Part shown: positions 1 to 8,922 of the stretch, one piece after another
How the letters are laid out: the number at the start of each line of letters is the position of its first letter
Numbering within the stretch: the first letter of the stretch is position 1
Assembly: GCA_037200975.1 (NCBI GenBank)
Contig: JBBCGI010000001.1
Span: 4,299,716-4,363,715 of the forward strand
Direction: 5' to 3'
Length of the DNA stretch: 64,000 bases
Origin: Pseudomonadota bacterium
GTDB taxonomy: Bacteria > Pseudomonadota > Gammaproteobacteria > Steroidobacterales > Steroidobacteraceae
Position numbers and translations under genes: made by a program
The notes under the pieces: model-generated
The model's input: only the letters and a program-made list of their open reading frames with translations
Told to the model about the DNA's origin: nothing
Database searches by the model: none

Positions 1-1542
1 CGGCGTGAGATCGTCACGCGCCGCACGATTTTCGATCTCGCCAAGGCGCGCGATCGGGCCCACATTCTGGAAGGTCTGGCGGTCGCGCTCGCCAACATCG
101 ACGAGGTCATCGCGCTCATCAAGGCGTCGCCCACGCCGCCCGAAGCGAAGTCCGCGTTGATCGCGCGGGAATGGAATTCTGGCGTGGTGCCGGAATTGCT
201 GGCACGCGCCGGCGCCATCTCCACGCGGCCGCAGGGTCTCGCGGCGGAGCTCGGCATCACGGGCGCGGGCGGTCGCGCGTACAAACTATCCGACATCCAG
301 GCGCAGGCGATCCTCGACATGCGCCTGCATCGCCTCACCGGGCTCGAGCAGGACAAGATCGTCGCGGAGTACCAGGAATTGCTCGCCACCATCGTGGATC
401 TGAGCGACATCCTGGCGCGGCCCGAGCGGCTGGCGCAGGTGGTGCGCGAGGAGCTGATCGCCATCCGCGAACAATACGGCGACGCGCGCCGCACCGAGAT
501 CAACCGCGATCACCTCGATCTATCTACCGAGGACCTGATCGAGCCGCAGGACGTGGTCGTCACGTTGTCGCACGCGGGTTATGCGAAGTCGCAGCCGGTC
601 ACGGAATACCAGGTGCAGCGGCGCGGTGGCCGCGGCAAAGCCGCGACCTCGGTGAAAGACGAAGACTTCGTCGAGAAGCTGTTCGTCGCCCACACGCACG
701 ATACGATCCTGTGCTTCTCCAATCGCGGCAAGGTGTACTGGAAGCGTGTGTTTGAGCTGCCGCAGGCCGGGCGCAATTCGCGCGGCAAGCCGATGGTCAA
801 TCTGCTGCCGCTCGAAGACGGCGAACGCATCAATGCCGTGCTGCCCATCAAGCAGTTCGACGACGATCATTTCGTGTTCATGGCGACCAGCCAGGGCACC
901 GTGAAGAAAACGCCGCTGTCGGCGTTCTCGCGGCCGCGCGCCAGCGGCATCATCGCGTTGGGGCTCGATACCGACGATCGCCTGGTCGGCGTGGCGCTCA
1001 CCGATGGCCGGCGCGAAGTCATCCTTTCGTCGAGCGGCGGCAAGTCGATCCGCTTCAATGAAGAAGAGGTGCGGCCGATGGGCCGCGAGGCCACGGGTGT
1101 CCGTGGCATCAAACTAGGCGACGGGCAGCAGCTGATCTCGCTCATCGTGGTGGGCGACGGGCTGGTCTTGACTGCTTCGGCCAATGGCTACGGCAAACTC
1201 ACGCCGCTCGAGGATTTCCCGCAGCATGGCCGCGGCGGTCAGGGCGTCATCGCCTTGCAGACCACGGAACGTAACGGCGAAATGGTCGCGGCGCTGCAAG
1301 TCAATTCCGATCATGAGCTCATGATGATCAGTTCCACCGGCACGCTGGTGCGCACCCCGGTGGCGGAAATTTCGATTGTCGGCCGCAATACGCAAGGCGT
1401 GCGTCTCATCCGGCTGGACGAAGGCGAGAGATTGACCGGTATCGAGCGCATCGAAAGCCTGGGCGATGATGGCGCCGCGCCCGACCCGGCAACACCCATT
1501 CCCGGTGAGACGGACGGTCCTGCCGAAACGCCGACGTCCTGA
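1..1542 (+). CDS. gyrA: DNA gyrase subunit A, C-terminal part (5' end outside window)
   Basis: The reading frame is open from base 1, so about 513 C-terminal residues of GyrA are visible. GyrA is the DNA breakage-and-reunion subunit of the A2B2 gyrase that introduces negative supercoils. The visible part covers the end of the breakage domain with its coiled coil, then the beta-pinwheel DNA-wrapping domain. The GyrA box QRRGGRGK at about 616-639 separates true gyrase from topoisomerase IV ParC. Pinwheel blades recur as motifs such as GRNTQGVRLIRL near the end. The tail is acidic and proline-rich. The quinolone-resistance region and catalytic tyrosine lie upstream of the window and cannot be assessed. 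Confidence 0.98.
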   Translation, partial: RREIVTRRTIFDLAKARDRAHILEGLAVALANIDEVIALIKASPTPPEAKSALIAREWNSGVVPELLARAGAISTRPQGLAAELGITGAGGRAYKLSDIQAQAILDMRLHRLTGLEQDKIVAEYQELLATIVDLSDILARPERLAQVVREELIAIREQYGDARRTEINRDHLDLSTEDLIEPQDVVVTLSHAGYAKSQPVTEYQVQRRGGRGKAATSVKDEDFVEKLFVAHTHDTILCFSNRGKVYWKRVFELPQAGRNSRGKPMVNLLPLEDGERINAVLPIKQFDDDHFVFMATSQGTVKKTPLSAFSRPRASGIIALGLDTDDRLVGVALTDGRREVILSSSGGKSIRFNEEEVRPMGREATGVRGIKLGDGQQLISLIVVGDGLVLTASANGYGKLTPLEDFPQHGRGGQGVIALQTTERNGEMVAALQVNSDHELMMISSTGTLVRTPVAEISIVGRNTQGVRLIRLDEGERLTGIERIESLGDDGAAPDPATPIPGETDGPAETPTS

Positions 1543-1551
1543 TATATTCCG

Positions 1552-1605
1552 CGCCCCGGGCAATAACGTCCGGGGCGTTACAAACAGTCGGGCAATAAGG
1601 TCCGG
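1552..1605. repeat. Hairpin and 17-bp direct repeat between gyrA and serC
   Basis: An 8-bp perfect inverted repeat (CGCCCCGG at 1552-1559 and CCGGGGCG at 1570-1577) overlaps the first copy of a 17-bp direct repeat, CGGGCAATAACGTCCGG at 1557-1573. The second copy at 1589-1605 differs by one base. No T-run follows the hairpin, so it is not a classical intrinsic terminator. It could slow or attenuate read-through from gyrA into serC. Confidence 0.5.
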
Positions 1606-1620
1606 CCACAGGAAATGACC

Positions 1621-2703
1621 ATGCGCGTATTCAATTTCGCGGCGGGCCCGGCCACGCTGCCCCTCGAAGTTCTCGAAACGGCCCAGGCCGAAATGACCGA
1701 CTGGAAATCCAGCGGCATGTCGGTGATGGAAGTGTCCCATCGCAGCAAGGCGTTCATCGCCGTCGCCCAGGAGGCCGAAGCCGACCTGCGCGAGTTGCTC
1801 GCCATCCCCGCTAACTACAAAGTGCTGTTCCTGCAGGGCGGCGCCACCGGCATGTTCTCGGCCATTCCGATGAACCTCGCCACCGCGGATTCGACCGTGG
1901 ATTACGTCAACACCGGCGCCTGGTCCAAGAAGGCCATCGGTGAGGCCAAGCGTTATTGCAAGGTCGTCAACGTGTCCGCCGACGAAGTTGCGTCCAACTA
2001 TTCGACGGTTCCGGCCCAAGGAGCGCTCAAGCTCTCGCCCGGCGCCGCCTATTTTCACTACACGCCGAACGAGACGATCGGCGGCGTGGAGTTCGACTAC
2101 GTGCCGGTGGTCGGCAGCGTGCCGCTGGTCGCGGATTTCTCCTCCACCATCCTGTCGCGCCCGATCGATGTGTCGAAGTTCGGCCTCATCTACGCGGGCG
2201 CGCAGAAGAACATCGGTCCGTCGGGCATCTGCGTCGTGATCGTGCGCGATGACCTCATCGGCAAGGCGCGTCCGGGCACGCCCAGCGTGTGGGATTTCAA
2301 GGCCATGGCCGATGAAGGCTCGATGCTCAACACGCCGCCGACCTTCGGCTGGTATTTCGCCGGTCTCGTGTTCAAGTGGATCAAGAAGCAGGGCGGTTTG
2401 AAGGCCATGGAAGCGCGCAACCGCGCCAAGGCCGAGAAGCTGTACGGCTTCATCGAAGGCAGCGGCTTCTACAAGAGCCCGGTCGCGCCGAACGCACGTT
2501 CCTGGATGAACGTGCCTTTCACGCTCGCGAAGCCCGATCTCGACAAGGCGTTCTGCGCCGAAGCCGCGAAAGTGGGCCTCGTGAACCTCGAAGGCCATCG
2601 CTCGGTGGGCGGCATGCGCGCGTCCATCTACAACGCGATGTCGATCGAAGGCATCGATGCGCTCACGACCTTCATGAAGGATTTCCAGGCGAAAAACGCC
2701 TAA
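1621..2703 (+). CDS. serC: Phosphoserine aminotransferase
   Basis: SerC is the PLP enzyme that converts 3-phosphohydroxypyruvate plus glutamate to O-phosphoserine, and it also serves in pyridoxine synthesis. The N-terminal FNFAAGPATLP motif and the PLP-binding lysine in AGAQKNIGPSG (about residue 196) are typical of the family, and the length of about 360 residues is normal. Two ATGs (1615 and 1621) are in frame. AGGA at 1610-1613 is correctly spaced for 1621 and too close for 1615, so 1621 is preferred. It lies 78 bases after gyrA and is followed by a long palindrome, then serA, so the first two serine-pathway steps are adjacent. Confidence 0.96.
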   Translation: MRVFNFAAGPATLPLEVLETAQAEMTDWKSSGMSVMEVSHRSKAFIAVAQEAEADLRELLAIPANYKVLFLQGGATGMFSAIPMNLATADSTVDYVNTGAWSKKAIGEAKRYCKVVNVSADEVASNYSTVPAQGALKLSPGAAYFHYTPNETIGGVEFDYVPVVGSVPLVADFSSTILSRPIDVSKFGLIYAGAQKNIGPSGICVVIVRDDLIGKARPGTPSVWDFKAMADEGSMLNTPPTFGWYFAGLVFKWIKKQGGLKAMEARNRAKAEKLYGFIEGSGFYKSPVAPNARSWMNVPFTLAKPDLDKAFCAEAAKVGLVNLEGHRSVGGMRASIYNAMSIEGIDALTTFMKDFQAKNA

Positions 2704-2713
2704 CGAAGAAGGG

Positions 2714-2802
2714 GTGCCGGGCAGGGGTTTCCGGGGTTGCGGCCTGTTCACGTACGAATCGTGCGTTGGGCGCTCGCAACCCCGGAAACCCCTGCCCGGC
2801 AC
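2714..2802. repeat. Palindromic element A (28-bp perfect arms) between serC and serA
   Basis: The left arm at 2714-2741 begins GTGCCGGGCAGGGG and its perfect reverse complement lies at 2775-2802, with a 33-base spacer. The element starts 10 bases after the serC stop and ends 27 bases before the serA ATG. No T-run follows. Size, location and the GTGCCGGG end resemble the other palindromes in this window. I infer a REP-like element that can fold in the serC-serA transcript. Confidence 0.85.
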
Positions 2803-2829
2803 CGCTCTCCCTACCGAGGTAGATAGAAC

Positions 2830-3999
2830 ATGCGATTCAAGATCCAGACCCTCAACAACATCAGCATCAAGGGCCTCGAGCGCCTGCCGCGCGACAAGTT
2901 CGAAGTCGCCTCGGAGATCGTCAATCCGGACGCGATCCTGCTGCGCTCGGCCGACATGCACAAACTGGCGCTGCCCGAATCCCTGCGCGCCGTGGGCCGC
3001 GCGGGTGCGGGCACCAACAACATCCCGGTCGAGGCGCTGTCGAAAAAAGGCATCCCGGTGTTCAACGCGCCTGGCGCCAACGCCAATGCGGTCAAAGAGC
3101 TCGTGCTCGCGGGCATGTTCCTGGCCGCGCGCAACATCACCCAGGCCTGGTCGTTCGCCAAATCGCAGGCGGGTGACGACCACGCCATCGACGTCGCGGT
3201 CGAGAAGGGCAAGAAGAACTTCGTCGGCTTCGAACTACCCGGCCGCACGCTCGGCGTCATCGGGCTCGGCGCCATCGGCGTCGAAGTCGCGAACTCCGCG
3301 CTCGGACTCGGCATGAAAGTGCTGGGCTACGATCCGCAGATCACCGTGCAACGCGCCTGGCAGCTGTCATCCAACGTAGAGCAGGCGCTGTCGCTGGACG
3401 ACCTGTTCGTCCGCGCCGACGTGATCTCCGTGCACGTGCCGCTCACGCCCGAGACGCGCGGCCTGGTCAACGAAGCCCGCCTCAAGCTCATGCGCAAGGA
3501 CGGCGTCATCCTCAACTTCGCGCGCGCGCCCATCGTCGATGAGAAGGCCATCGTTTCCGCGCTCGATGCCGGCCGCCTGCAAGGTTACGTCTGCGATTTC
3601 CCGAGCAACGCCACGAAGGACCATCCGAAGATCGTCACGCTGCCGCACCTCGGCGCATCGACCAACGAAGCCGAGGACAACTGCGCCGTCATGGTGGCCG
3701 ACACCGTGAAGGACTATCTCGAAAACGGCAACATCAAGAACAGCGTCAACTTTCCCGAAGTCACATTGCCGCGTGCGCCGAAGACCGCACGCATCTGCAT
3801 CGCCAACAGCAACGTGCCTAACATGGTCGGCCAGATCTCGACGGCGCTGGCCGGCGCCTCGCTCAACATCGCCGAGTTGCTGAACAAATCGCGCGGTGAA
3901 TATGCCTACACGGTCATCGACACCGATGGCTCGGTCGACGACGGCGTCATCCAGAAAGTGCGCGCGATCGGCGGCGTGCTGGCGGCGCGGGTGATATAA
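2830..3999 (+). CDS. serA: D-3-phosphoglycerate dehydrogenase with ACT domain
   Basis: SerA oxidises 3-phosphoglycerate to 3-phosphohydroxypyruvate with NAD, the first step of serine synthesis. The 389 residues contain a 2-hydroxyacid dehydrogenase fold, the Rossmann motif GLGAIG at about 145-150, a catalytic arginine in NFARAP (about 231), the catalytic histidine in LPHLGAST (about 273) and a C-terminal ACT domain (about 318-389) that normally binds serine for feedback control. The usual DVFxxEP segment carrying the catalytic glutamate is replaced by a CDFPSN segment, so this belongs to a divergent SerA subgroup. Placement next to serC supports the assignment. Confidence 0.93.
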   Translation: MRFKIQTLNNISIKGLERLPRDKFEVASEIVNPDAILLRSADMHKLALPESLRAVGRAGAGTNNIPVEALSKKGIPVFNAPGANANAVKELVLAGMFLAARNITQAWSFAKSQAGDDHAIDVAVEKGKKNFVGFELPGRTLGVIGLGAIGVEVANSALGLGMKVLGYDPQITVQRAWQLSSNVEQALSLDDLFVRADVISVHVPLTPETRGLVNEARLKLMRKDGVILNFARAPIVDEKAIVSALDAGRLQGYVCDFPSNATKDHPKIVTLPHLGASTNEAEDNCAVMVADTVKDYLENGNIKNSVNFPEVTLPRAPKTARICIANSNVPNMVGQISTALAGASLNIAELLNKSRGEYAYTVIDTDGSVDDGVIQKVRAIGGVLAARVI

Positions 4000-4031
4000 A
4001 GCCGCAATCACGGGGTTTGGCGGGACGGGGA

Positions 4032-5189
4032 ATGGCCAGCAAGACAGCGAATAAATCCGGCAAGGCTGCCAAGGCGCGCACGGCGGGGAAGTCCCGCCTG
4101 CCTGAGGCGAACCCGCTGGCGAAGTTGCGCGGCGAGATCGACAGCGTGGATGCCCGCATCCACGAGCTGCTGAACGACCGCGCGCGTCTCGCCCGTCAGG
4201 TCGGCGTGTCCAAACACGCCGACGGCCACACCGTCGATTACTACCGCCCCGAACGCGAAGCGCAGGTGCTGCGCATGGCGCGCGAGCGGAACAAGGGTCC
4301 GCTGCGCACCGAGGAAATCCTGCGGCTGTTCCGCGAGATCATGTCCGCGTGTCTCGCGCAGGAGGAGCCGCTCAAGGTCGGCTTCCTCGGGCCCGAAGGC
4401 ACGTTCTCGCAGACCGCGGCGCTCAAGCACTTCGGCCACTCGGTGCGCGCGCTGGCGCTGCAGTCGGTGGAAGAGGTGTTCCACGAAGTCGAAGCCGGCA
4501 TGGCCGATTTCGGCGTCGTGCCGGTGGAAAATTCCACCGAAGGCTCGATCAACCATACGCTCGACAGCTTGTTAGGCTCGCCGCTGCGCATCTGCGGCGA
4601 AGTCGAGCTGCGGATCCACCAGTTCCTGATGGGCAACATCGGTTCGATCGCGAAGATCAAGCGCATCTGCAGCCATCCACAGTCGCTGGCGCAGTGCCGC
4701 GGCTGGCTCGACGAACACCTGCCCGACGTGCCGCGTATCCCGGTGTCGAGTAATGCCGAAGGCGCACGCCGCGCGCGCGACGAGGCGGGCACGGCCGCCA
4801 TCGCCGGCGAAACCGCCGCCGAGGTCTACGGCCTCAAACTACTCGCCACCGAGATCGAAGACCGCGACGACAACACCACGCGGTTTTTTGTAGTAGGCCG
4901 CAAGGTCTTCAACCCGAGCGGCGACGATCGCACCAGCATCCTGTGTTCCGGATCGCACACGGATTCCTCCGGCACCTTGTTCCGCCTGCTCGAGCCGTTC
5001 GCCAAGTACAAGATCAATCTCACCCGCATCGAATCGCGGCCGTCGCGCAAGAAGAAGTGGGACTACGTGTTCTTCTTCGACCTCGATGGCCACGCCGACG
5101 AGCCGCATGTCGCCAAAGCGCTCGCGGCCCTCAAGAAACGCGCCTCGTTGTTCCGCGTGCTCGGTTCCTATCCACGCGCCGTTTCCTGA
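4032..5189 (+). CDS. pheA: Bifunctional chorismate mutase / prephenate dehydratase (P-protein)
   Basis: PheA converts chorismate to prephenate and then to phenylpyruvate for phenylalanine synthesis. The protein of about 385 residues begins with a lysine/alanine-rich leader, then an AroQ-type chorismate mutase domain (about 27-110, with LRGEIDSVDARI). A prephenate dehydratase domain follows, starting with VGFLGPEGTFSQT and containing the catalytic TRF motif in DNTTRFFVVG. A C-terminal ACT domain carries the phenylalanine-binding ESRP motif. ATG 4032, preceded by GACGGGGA, is preferred over an upstream in-frame TTG at 4017. hisC starts 7 bases after the stop. Confidence 0.96.
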   Translation: MASKTANKSGKAAKARTAGKSRLPEANPLAKLRGEIDSVDARIHELLNDRARLARQVGVSKHADGHTVDYYRPEREAQVLRMARERNKGPLRTEEILRLFREIMSACLAQEEPLKVGFLGPEGTFSQTAALKHFGHSVRALALQSVEEVFHEVEAGMADFGVVPVENSTEGSINHTLDSLLGSPLRICGEVELRIHQFLMGNIGSIAKIKRICSHPQSLAQCRGWLDEHLPDVPRIPVSSNAEGARRARDEAGTAAIAGETAAEVYGLKLLATEIEDRDDNTTRFFVVGRKVFNPSGDDRTSILCSGSHTDSSGTLFRLLEPFAKYKINLTRIESRPSRKKKWDYVFFFDLDGHADEPHVAKALAALKKRASLFRVLGSYPRAVS

Positions 5190-5195
5190 TTTGCG

Positions 5196-6332
5196 ATGAG
5201 CCAGGATCCGGTTCACGACGACACGGGAAGTCCCGGTGCGCTGGCCGTCGACTGCGTGCGCACGCTCGCGCCGTACGTGCCCGGCAAGCCCATCGCAGAG
5301 CTGCAGCGCGAACTGGGACTCACCGACATCATCAAGCTGGCATCGAACGAAAATCCGTTCGGGCCGAGCCCGCGCGCGCTGGCCGCCATGCAGAAGGCGG
5401 TGGCCGACGCCTGGCTCTATCCAGATGGCAGCGGCCACGAGCTCAAGCAGAAGCTGGCCGCGAAGCTGCGCGTGGACACCAGTCAGATCACGCTCGGCAA
5501 CGGGTCGAACGATCTGCTGGTGTTGCTCGCCGAGGCATTCCTCAAGCCCGGCCTCGAAGCGGTTTATTCCCAATACGCGTTCGCCGTGTATCCGATCGCC
5601 ATCCAGGCAACGGGCGCGACCGCCGTCGTCGTGCCGGCGAATCCACCCGGCTCGCCCATGCCGCTCGGCCACGATCTCGACGCGATGGCGCGCGCGATCA
5701 CGCCCAACACGCGCCTCGTGTTCGTCGCCAACCCTAACAATCCCACGGGCACCTGGGTGCCTGCCGCAGAACTCAAGGCGTTCATCGCAAAGGTCCCGCG
5801 CCACGTATTGGTGGCCCTCGACGAGGCGTACTTCGAGTACGCGGGTGGGCTCGATCTGCAGGACGGCATCGACTGGCTGGGAGAATTCCCCAACCTCATC
5901 GTGTTCCGCACCTTCTCCAAGGCCTACGGCCTGGCGGGTGTGCGCGTCGGGTACTCGATCAGCCACCCGAGCGTGGCCGGCATGCTCAATCGCGTGCGCC
6001 AGGCCTTCAACGTGTCGGTGATCGGTCTCGCGGGCGCGAGCGCTGCCCTGGACGATCCCGATCACGTGGCCGCCGCCGTCAAGGTGGCGGTGGCCGAGCG
6101 CACTCGCGTGGCCGCGCGCCTGGCCCAGCTCGGCACGCCGGTGCTGCCGTCGGCCGGCAATTTCCTGATGCTCCATGCGGGTCCGAATGCCCGCGCACGT
6201 TATGACGCGTTGCTGCGCCAGGGTGTCATCGTGCGGCCGGTGGGCAACTACCAGCTACCCGAGCACCTGCGCGTCACGCTGGGTACGGTCGAACAGAACG
6301 ATCGTTTCCTCAGCGCCTGGGAAGCTTGCTAG
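5196..6332 (+). CDS. hisC: Histidinol-phosphate aminotransferase
   Basis: This fold-type I PLP aminotransferase of 378 residues transfers an amino group from glutamate to imidazole-acetol phosphate. In this genomic position it may also transaminate aromatic keto acids. The family signature KLASNENPFGPSP is near residue 50, the substrate-site NPNNPTG motif is present, and the PLP lysine lies in FRTFSKAYGLAG at about residue 242. It follows pheA by 7 bases and precedes cmk. The pheA-hisC pairing is a conserved gammaproteobacterial arrangement in which HisC can act in phenylalanine or tyrosine formation. Confidence 0.93.
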   Translation: MSQDPVHDDTGSPGALAVDCVRTLAPYVPGKPIAELQRELGLTDIIKLASNENPFGPSPRALAAMQKAVADAWLYPDGSGHELKQKLAAKLRVDTSQITLGNGSNDLLVLLAEAFLKPGLEAVYSQYAFAVYPIAIQATGATAVVVPANPPGSPMPLGHDLDAMARAITPNTRLVFVANPNNPTGTWVPAAELKAFIAKVPRHVLVALDEAYFEYAGGLDLQDGIDWLGEFPNLIVFRTFSKAYGLAGVRVGYSISHPSVAGMLNRVRQAFNVSVIGLAGASAALDDPDHVAAAVKVAVAERTRVAARLAQLGTPVLPSAGNFLMLHAGPNARARYDALLRQGVIVRPVGNYQLPEHLRVTLGTVEQNDRFLSAWEAC

Positions 6333-6343
6333 CCTCTCGACGA

Positions 6344-7039
6344 ATGAGTGCCGCATCGCCTTCCATCCCCATCGTCACGATCGACGGACCTTCGAGCTCG
6401 GGCAAGGGCACCATCAGCCGCATCGTCGCCGCGAAGATCGGCTGGAACCTGCTCGATAGCGGGGCGTTGTACCGGTTGGTCGCGCTGGGCGGCCTGTTGC
6501 GCAATCTCGACCCGGACGACGTCGAGCAGCACGTCGCGGTGGCGCGTTCCATGAAGGTGGAATTCGGCTCGGTCGGGGCGGGCGAAGAGCACGTCAAACT
6601 GGACGGCCGGGACGTCACCCAGAAGATCCGCACCGAGCAGGCGGGGGCGGGCGCTTCGCGCGTGGCCGCCTGGCCGGCGGTCCGGGCGGCGCTCACCGAC
6701 CGCCAGAGGGCGTTCGCCAGCGCTCCGGGTCTGGTGGCCGACGGGCGGGACATGGGCACGGTCATCTTTCCGGGCGCCCAGTTGAAGGTTTTCCTCACGG
6801 CGAGTGCCGAAGAGCGGGCCCAAAGGCGCCATAAGCAGTTGATCGGCAAGGGCTCCGCTGCTAGTCTTGCCGCCCTTTCGCGGGAGATCGCGGAGCGCGA
6901 TTTGCGGGATTCCACCCGCCAGGTCGCCCCGCTCAAGCCCGCGCCAGATGCGCAGATGCTCGACTCCACGGGGTTGAGTATCGAGGCGGTCGTCGAGCGG
7001 GTTCTCTCGCTCGGGCGCGAGCGAAGGCTCTGGCCGTAG
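6344..7039 (+). CDS. cmk: Cytidylate kinase
   Basis: Cmk phosphorylates CMP and dCMP with ATP. The 231-residue protein has the P-loop GPSSSGKGT near its N-terminus, the LDSGALYR motif, the CMP-binding DGRDMGTVIFP segment, and the lid region with ERAQRRHKQL. An in-frame TTG at 6326 lies inside the hisC 3' end and is less likely than ATG 6344. The cmk-rpsA-ihfB order is conserved in gammaproteobacteria. In many of them aroA lies directly upstream of cmk, whereas here hisC does. Confidence 0.95.
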   Translation: MSAASPSIPIVTIDGPSSSGKGTISRIVAAKIGWNLLDSGALYRLVALGGLLRNLDPDDVEQHVAVARSMKVEFGSVGAGEEHVKLDGRDVTQKIRTEQAGAGASRVAAWPAVRAALTDRQRAFASAPGLVADGRDMGTVIFPGAQLKVFLTASAEERAQRRHKQLIGKGSAASLAALSREIAERDLRDSTRQVAPLKPAPDAQMLDSTGLSIEAVVERVLSLGRERRLWP

Positions 7040-7083
7040 CTTCACGCCGGTCAGCGCACTTCGCCTTCGAAAAGTTTCTGGTT

Positions 7084-7192
7084 GCTTCGCACGGACGCGA
7101 AGTTGTGTTCAGCATCCTCGAGGGGACCGGATTTCCCTTGGGCGTAAAGATAGTCACGGCGCCTCATCAAGAATTACGGCGGTCCGTGCGAA
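7084..7192 (+). promoter_or_regulatory. Candidate structured rpsA 5' leader with loop-to-distal pairing
   Basis: The 165-base gap upstream of rpsA contains a local hairpin, CTTCGC at 7085-7090 pairing with GCGAAG at 7097-7102, with loop ACGGAC. The segment TTCGCACGGAC (7086-7096) is also perfectly complementary over 11 bases to GTCCGTGCGAA at 7182-7192, just before the weak ribosome site GGAAAA and the ATG at 7205. The loop could therefore pair with the distal strand as a pseudoknot, or the distal pairing could replace the hairpin. S1 is known to autoregulate its own mRNA in enterobacteria. That this leader does so is inference. Confidence 0.45.
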
Positions 7193-7204
7193 TGGAAAAA
7201 ATAA

Positions 7205-8881
7205 ATGACTGAAAGTTTTGCCCAGCTCTTCGAACAGAGCCTCGCTAATCAGCGTATCCGCCCTGGAATGATCCTCACCGGCCTCGTCGTAGACGTAGGC
7301 GACGACATGGTCGTGGTGAACGTAGGGCTCAAATCAGAAGCCGTCATCCCGCTCGAGCAGTTCAAGAATGAACGCGGCGAGGTTGAGGTCAAGGCCGGCG
7401 ACAGCGTCGAAGTCGCACTCGATGCGATGGAAGACGGCACCGGCGAAACGCGCCTCTCGCGCGAAAAAGCCAAGCGTGCCCGCACCTGGACGCGCCTCGA
7501 AGAAAGCTTCAACAAATCCGAAATCGTCACCGGCACCATCACGGGCCGTGTGAAAGGTGGTTTCACCGTCGAGATCGACAACGTGCGCGCGTTCCTGCCG
7601 GGTTCGCTGGTCGATGTCCGTCCGGTGCGCGACACCGCCTACCTCGAAGGCAAGTCCCTCGAGTTCAAGGTCATCAAGCTGGACCAAAAGCGCAACAACG
7701 TAGTTGTTAGCCGCCGCGCGGTCGTCGAGCAAGAGTTCTCCGCCGAGCGCAGCGCGCTCATGGACAACCTGCAGGAAGGCACCGTGCTCAAGGGCACCGT
7801 CAAGAACCTCACCGACTACGGCGCGTTCGTGGATCTCGGTGGCATCGACGGTCTCCTGCACATCACCGACATGGCGTGGAAACGCGTCAAGCATCCGTCG
7901 GAAGTGGTCAAGGTCGGCGACGAGATCGACGTCCGCATCCTCAAGTTCGACCGCGAGCGTTCACGTGTTTCGCTGGGCCTGAAACAGCTCGGCGCGGATC
8001 CGTGGGAGAACATTGCGCGTCGTTACCCGCCCAACACGCGCGTGTTCGGCAAGGTCACGAATATTGCCGATTACGGCGCTTTCGTGGAGATCGAAGACGG
8101 CGTCGAAGGCCTGGTCCACGTGTCCGAAATGGACTGGACCAACAAGAACGTCAACCCGGCCAAGGTCGTGCACTCGGGCCAGGAAGTCGAAGTCATGGTG
8201 CTCGACGTGGATGAAGAGCGTCGCCGCATTTCGCTTGGGCTCAAGCAGTGCAAGCAGAACCCGTGGAAGGAGTTCGCCGAGAACTTCAACCGGGGCGACA
8301 AGGTTTCTGGACAGATCAAGTCCATCACCGACTTCGGTGTGTTCATCGGTCTCGCCGGCAACATCGACGGTCTCGTGCACCTGTCGGATCTTTCGTGGGA
8401 TGTCGCGGGCGAAGAAGCCGTACGCAACTACCAGAAGGGCCAGCAGGTCGAGGCGATGGTGTTGTCCATCGACCCCGAGCGTGAACGCATTTCGCTTGGC
8501 ATCAAGCAGCTCGCGCAGGATCCGTTCAGCGAGTGGATCGCGACGAACCCGAAGGGCACCATCGTGACGGGGGTCGTCAAAGAGGTTGACGCGCGGGCAG
8601 CCGTGATCGACCTGGGCAATGGCATCGAAGGCCAGCTGCGTGCCAGCGACCTGTCCCGCGACCGCGTCGAAGACGCGCGCACCGTGCTCAAGGTCGGCCA
8701 GGAAATCGAGGCCCGCTTCACGGGTGTCGATCGCAAGACCCGCACCATTGCGTTGTCCATCAAGGCCAAGGAAATGCACGAGGAGCAGGAAGCCGTTTCG
8801 AGCTACCGCTCCGAGCAGGGTTCGAGCAGCGGCACGAGCCTCGGCGATCTGCTCAAGGAGCAGATTGGCGGCGATCGTTAA
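7205..8881 (+). CDS. rpsA: 30S ribosomal protein S1
   Basis: S1 is the large RNA-binding 30S protein that captures mRNA and helps start translation. The 558-residue length fits the six-S1-domain gammaproteobacterial form. The first two domains are divergent (30S-binding). Later repeats show the classic pattern, for example [20 protein letters not shown] and [20 protein letters not shown], each followed by a helix with SLGLKQ. The gene lacks a strong Shine-Dalgarno sequence, as is usual for rpsA, and has a structured leader. ihfB follows after 41 bases. Confidence 0.98.
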   Translation: MTESFAQLFEQSLANQRIRPGMILTGLVVDVGDDMVVVNVGLKSEAVIPLEQFKNERGEVEVKAGDSVEVALDAMEDGTGETRLSREKAKRARTWTRLEESFNKSEIVTGTITGRVKGGFTVEIDNVRAFLPGSLVDVRPVRDTAYLEGKSLEFKVIKLDQKRNNVVVSRRAVVEQEFSAERSALMDNLQEGTVLKGTVKNLTDYGAFVDLGGIDGLLHITDMAWKRVKHPSEVVKVGDEIDVRILKFDRERSRVSLGLKQLGADPWENIARRYPPNTRVFGKVTNIADYGAFVEIEDGVEGLVHVSEMDWTNKNVNPAKVVHSGQEVEVMVLDVDEERRRISLGLKQCKQNPWKEFAENFNRGDKVSGQIKSITDFGVFIGLAGNIDGLVHLSDLSWDVAGEEAVRNYQKGQQVEAMVLSIDPERERISLGIKQLAQDPFSEWIATNPKGTIVTGVVKEVDARAAVIDLGNGIEGQLRASDLSRDRVEDARTVLKVGQEIEARFTGVDRKTRTIALSIKAKEMHEEQEAVSSYRSEQGSSSGTSLGDLLKEQIGGDR

Positions 8882-8922
8882 TAGTTAGGCTGGATCAGAA
8901 AAGCAACACAGGATAACGGCCC

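Noticed and set aside
1114-3183. A 689-codon open frame on the minus strand across gyrA, serC and serA
   Set aside because: It is antisense to three well-supported genes, is arginine/histidine-rich as expected for high-GC shadow frames, and crosses a palindrome.
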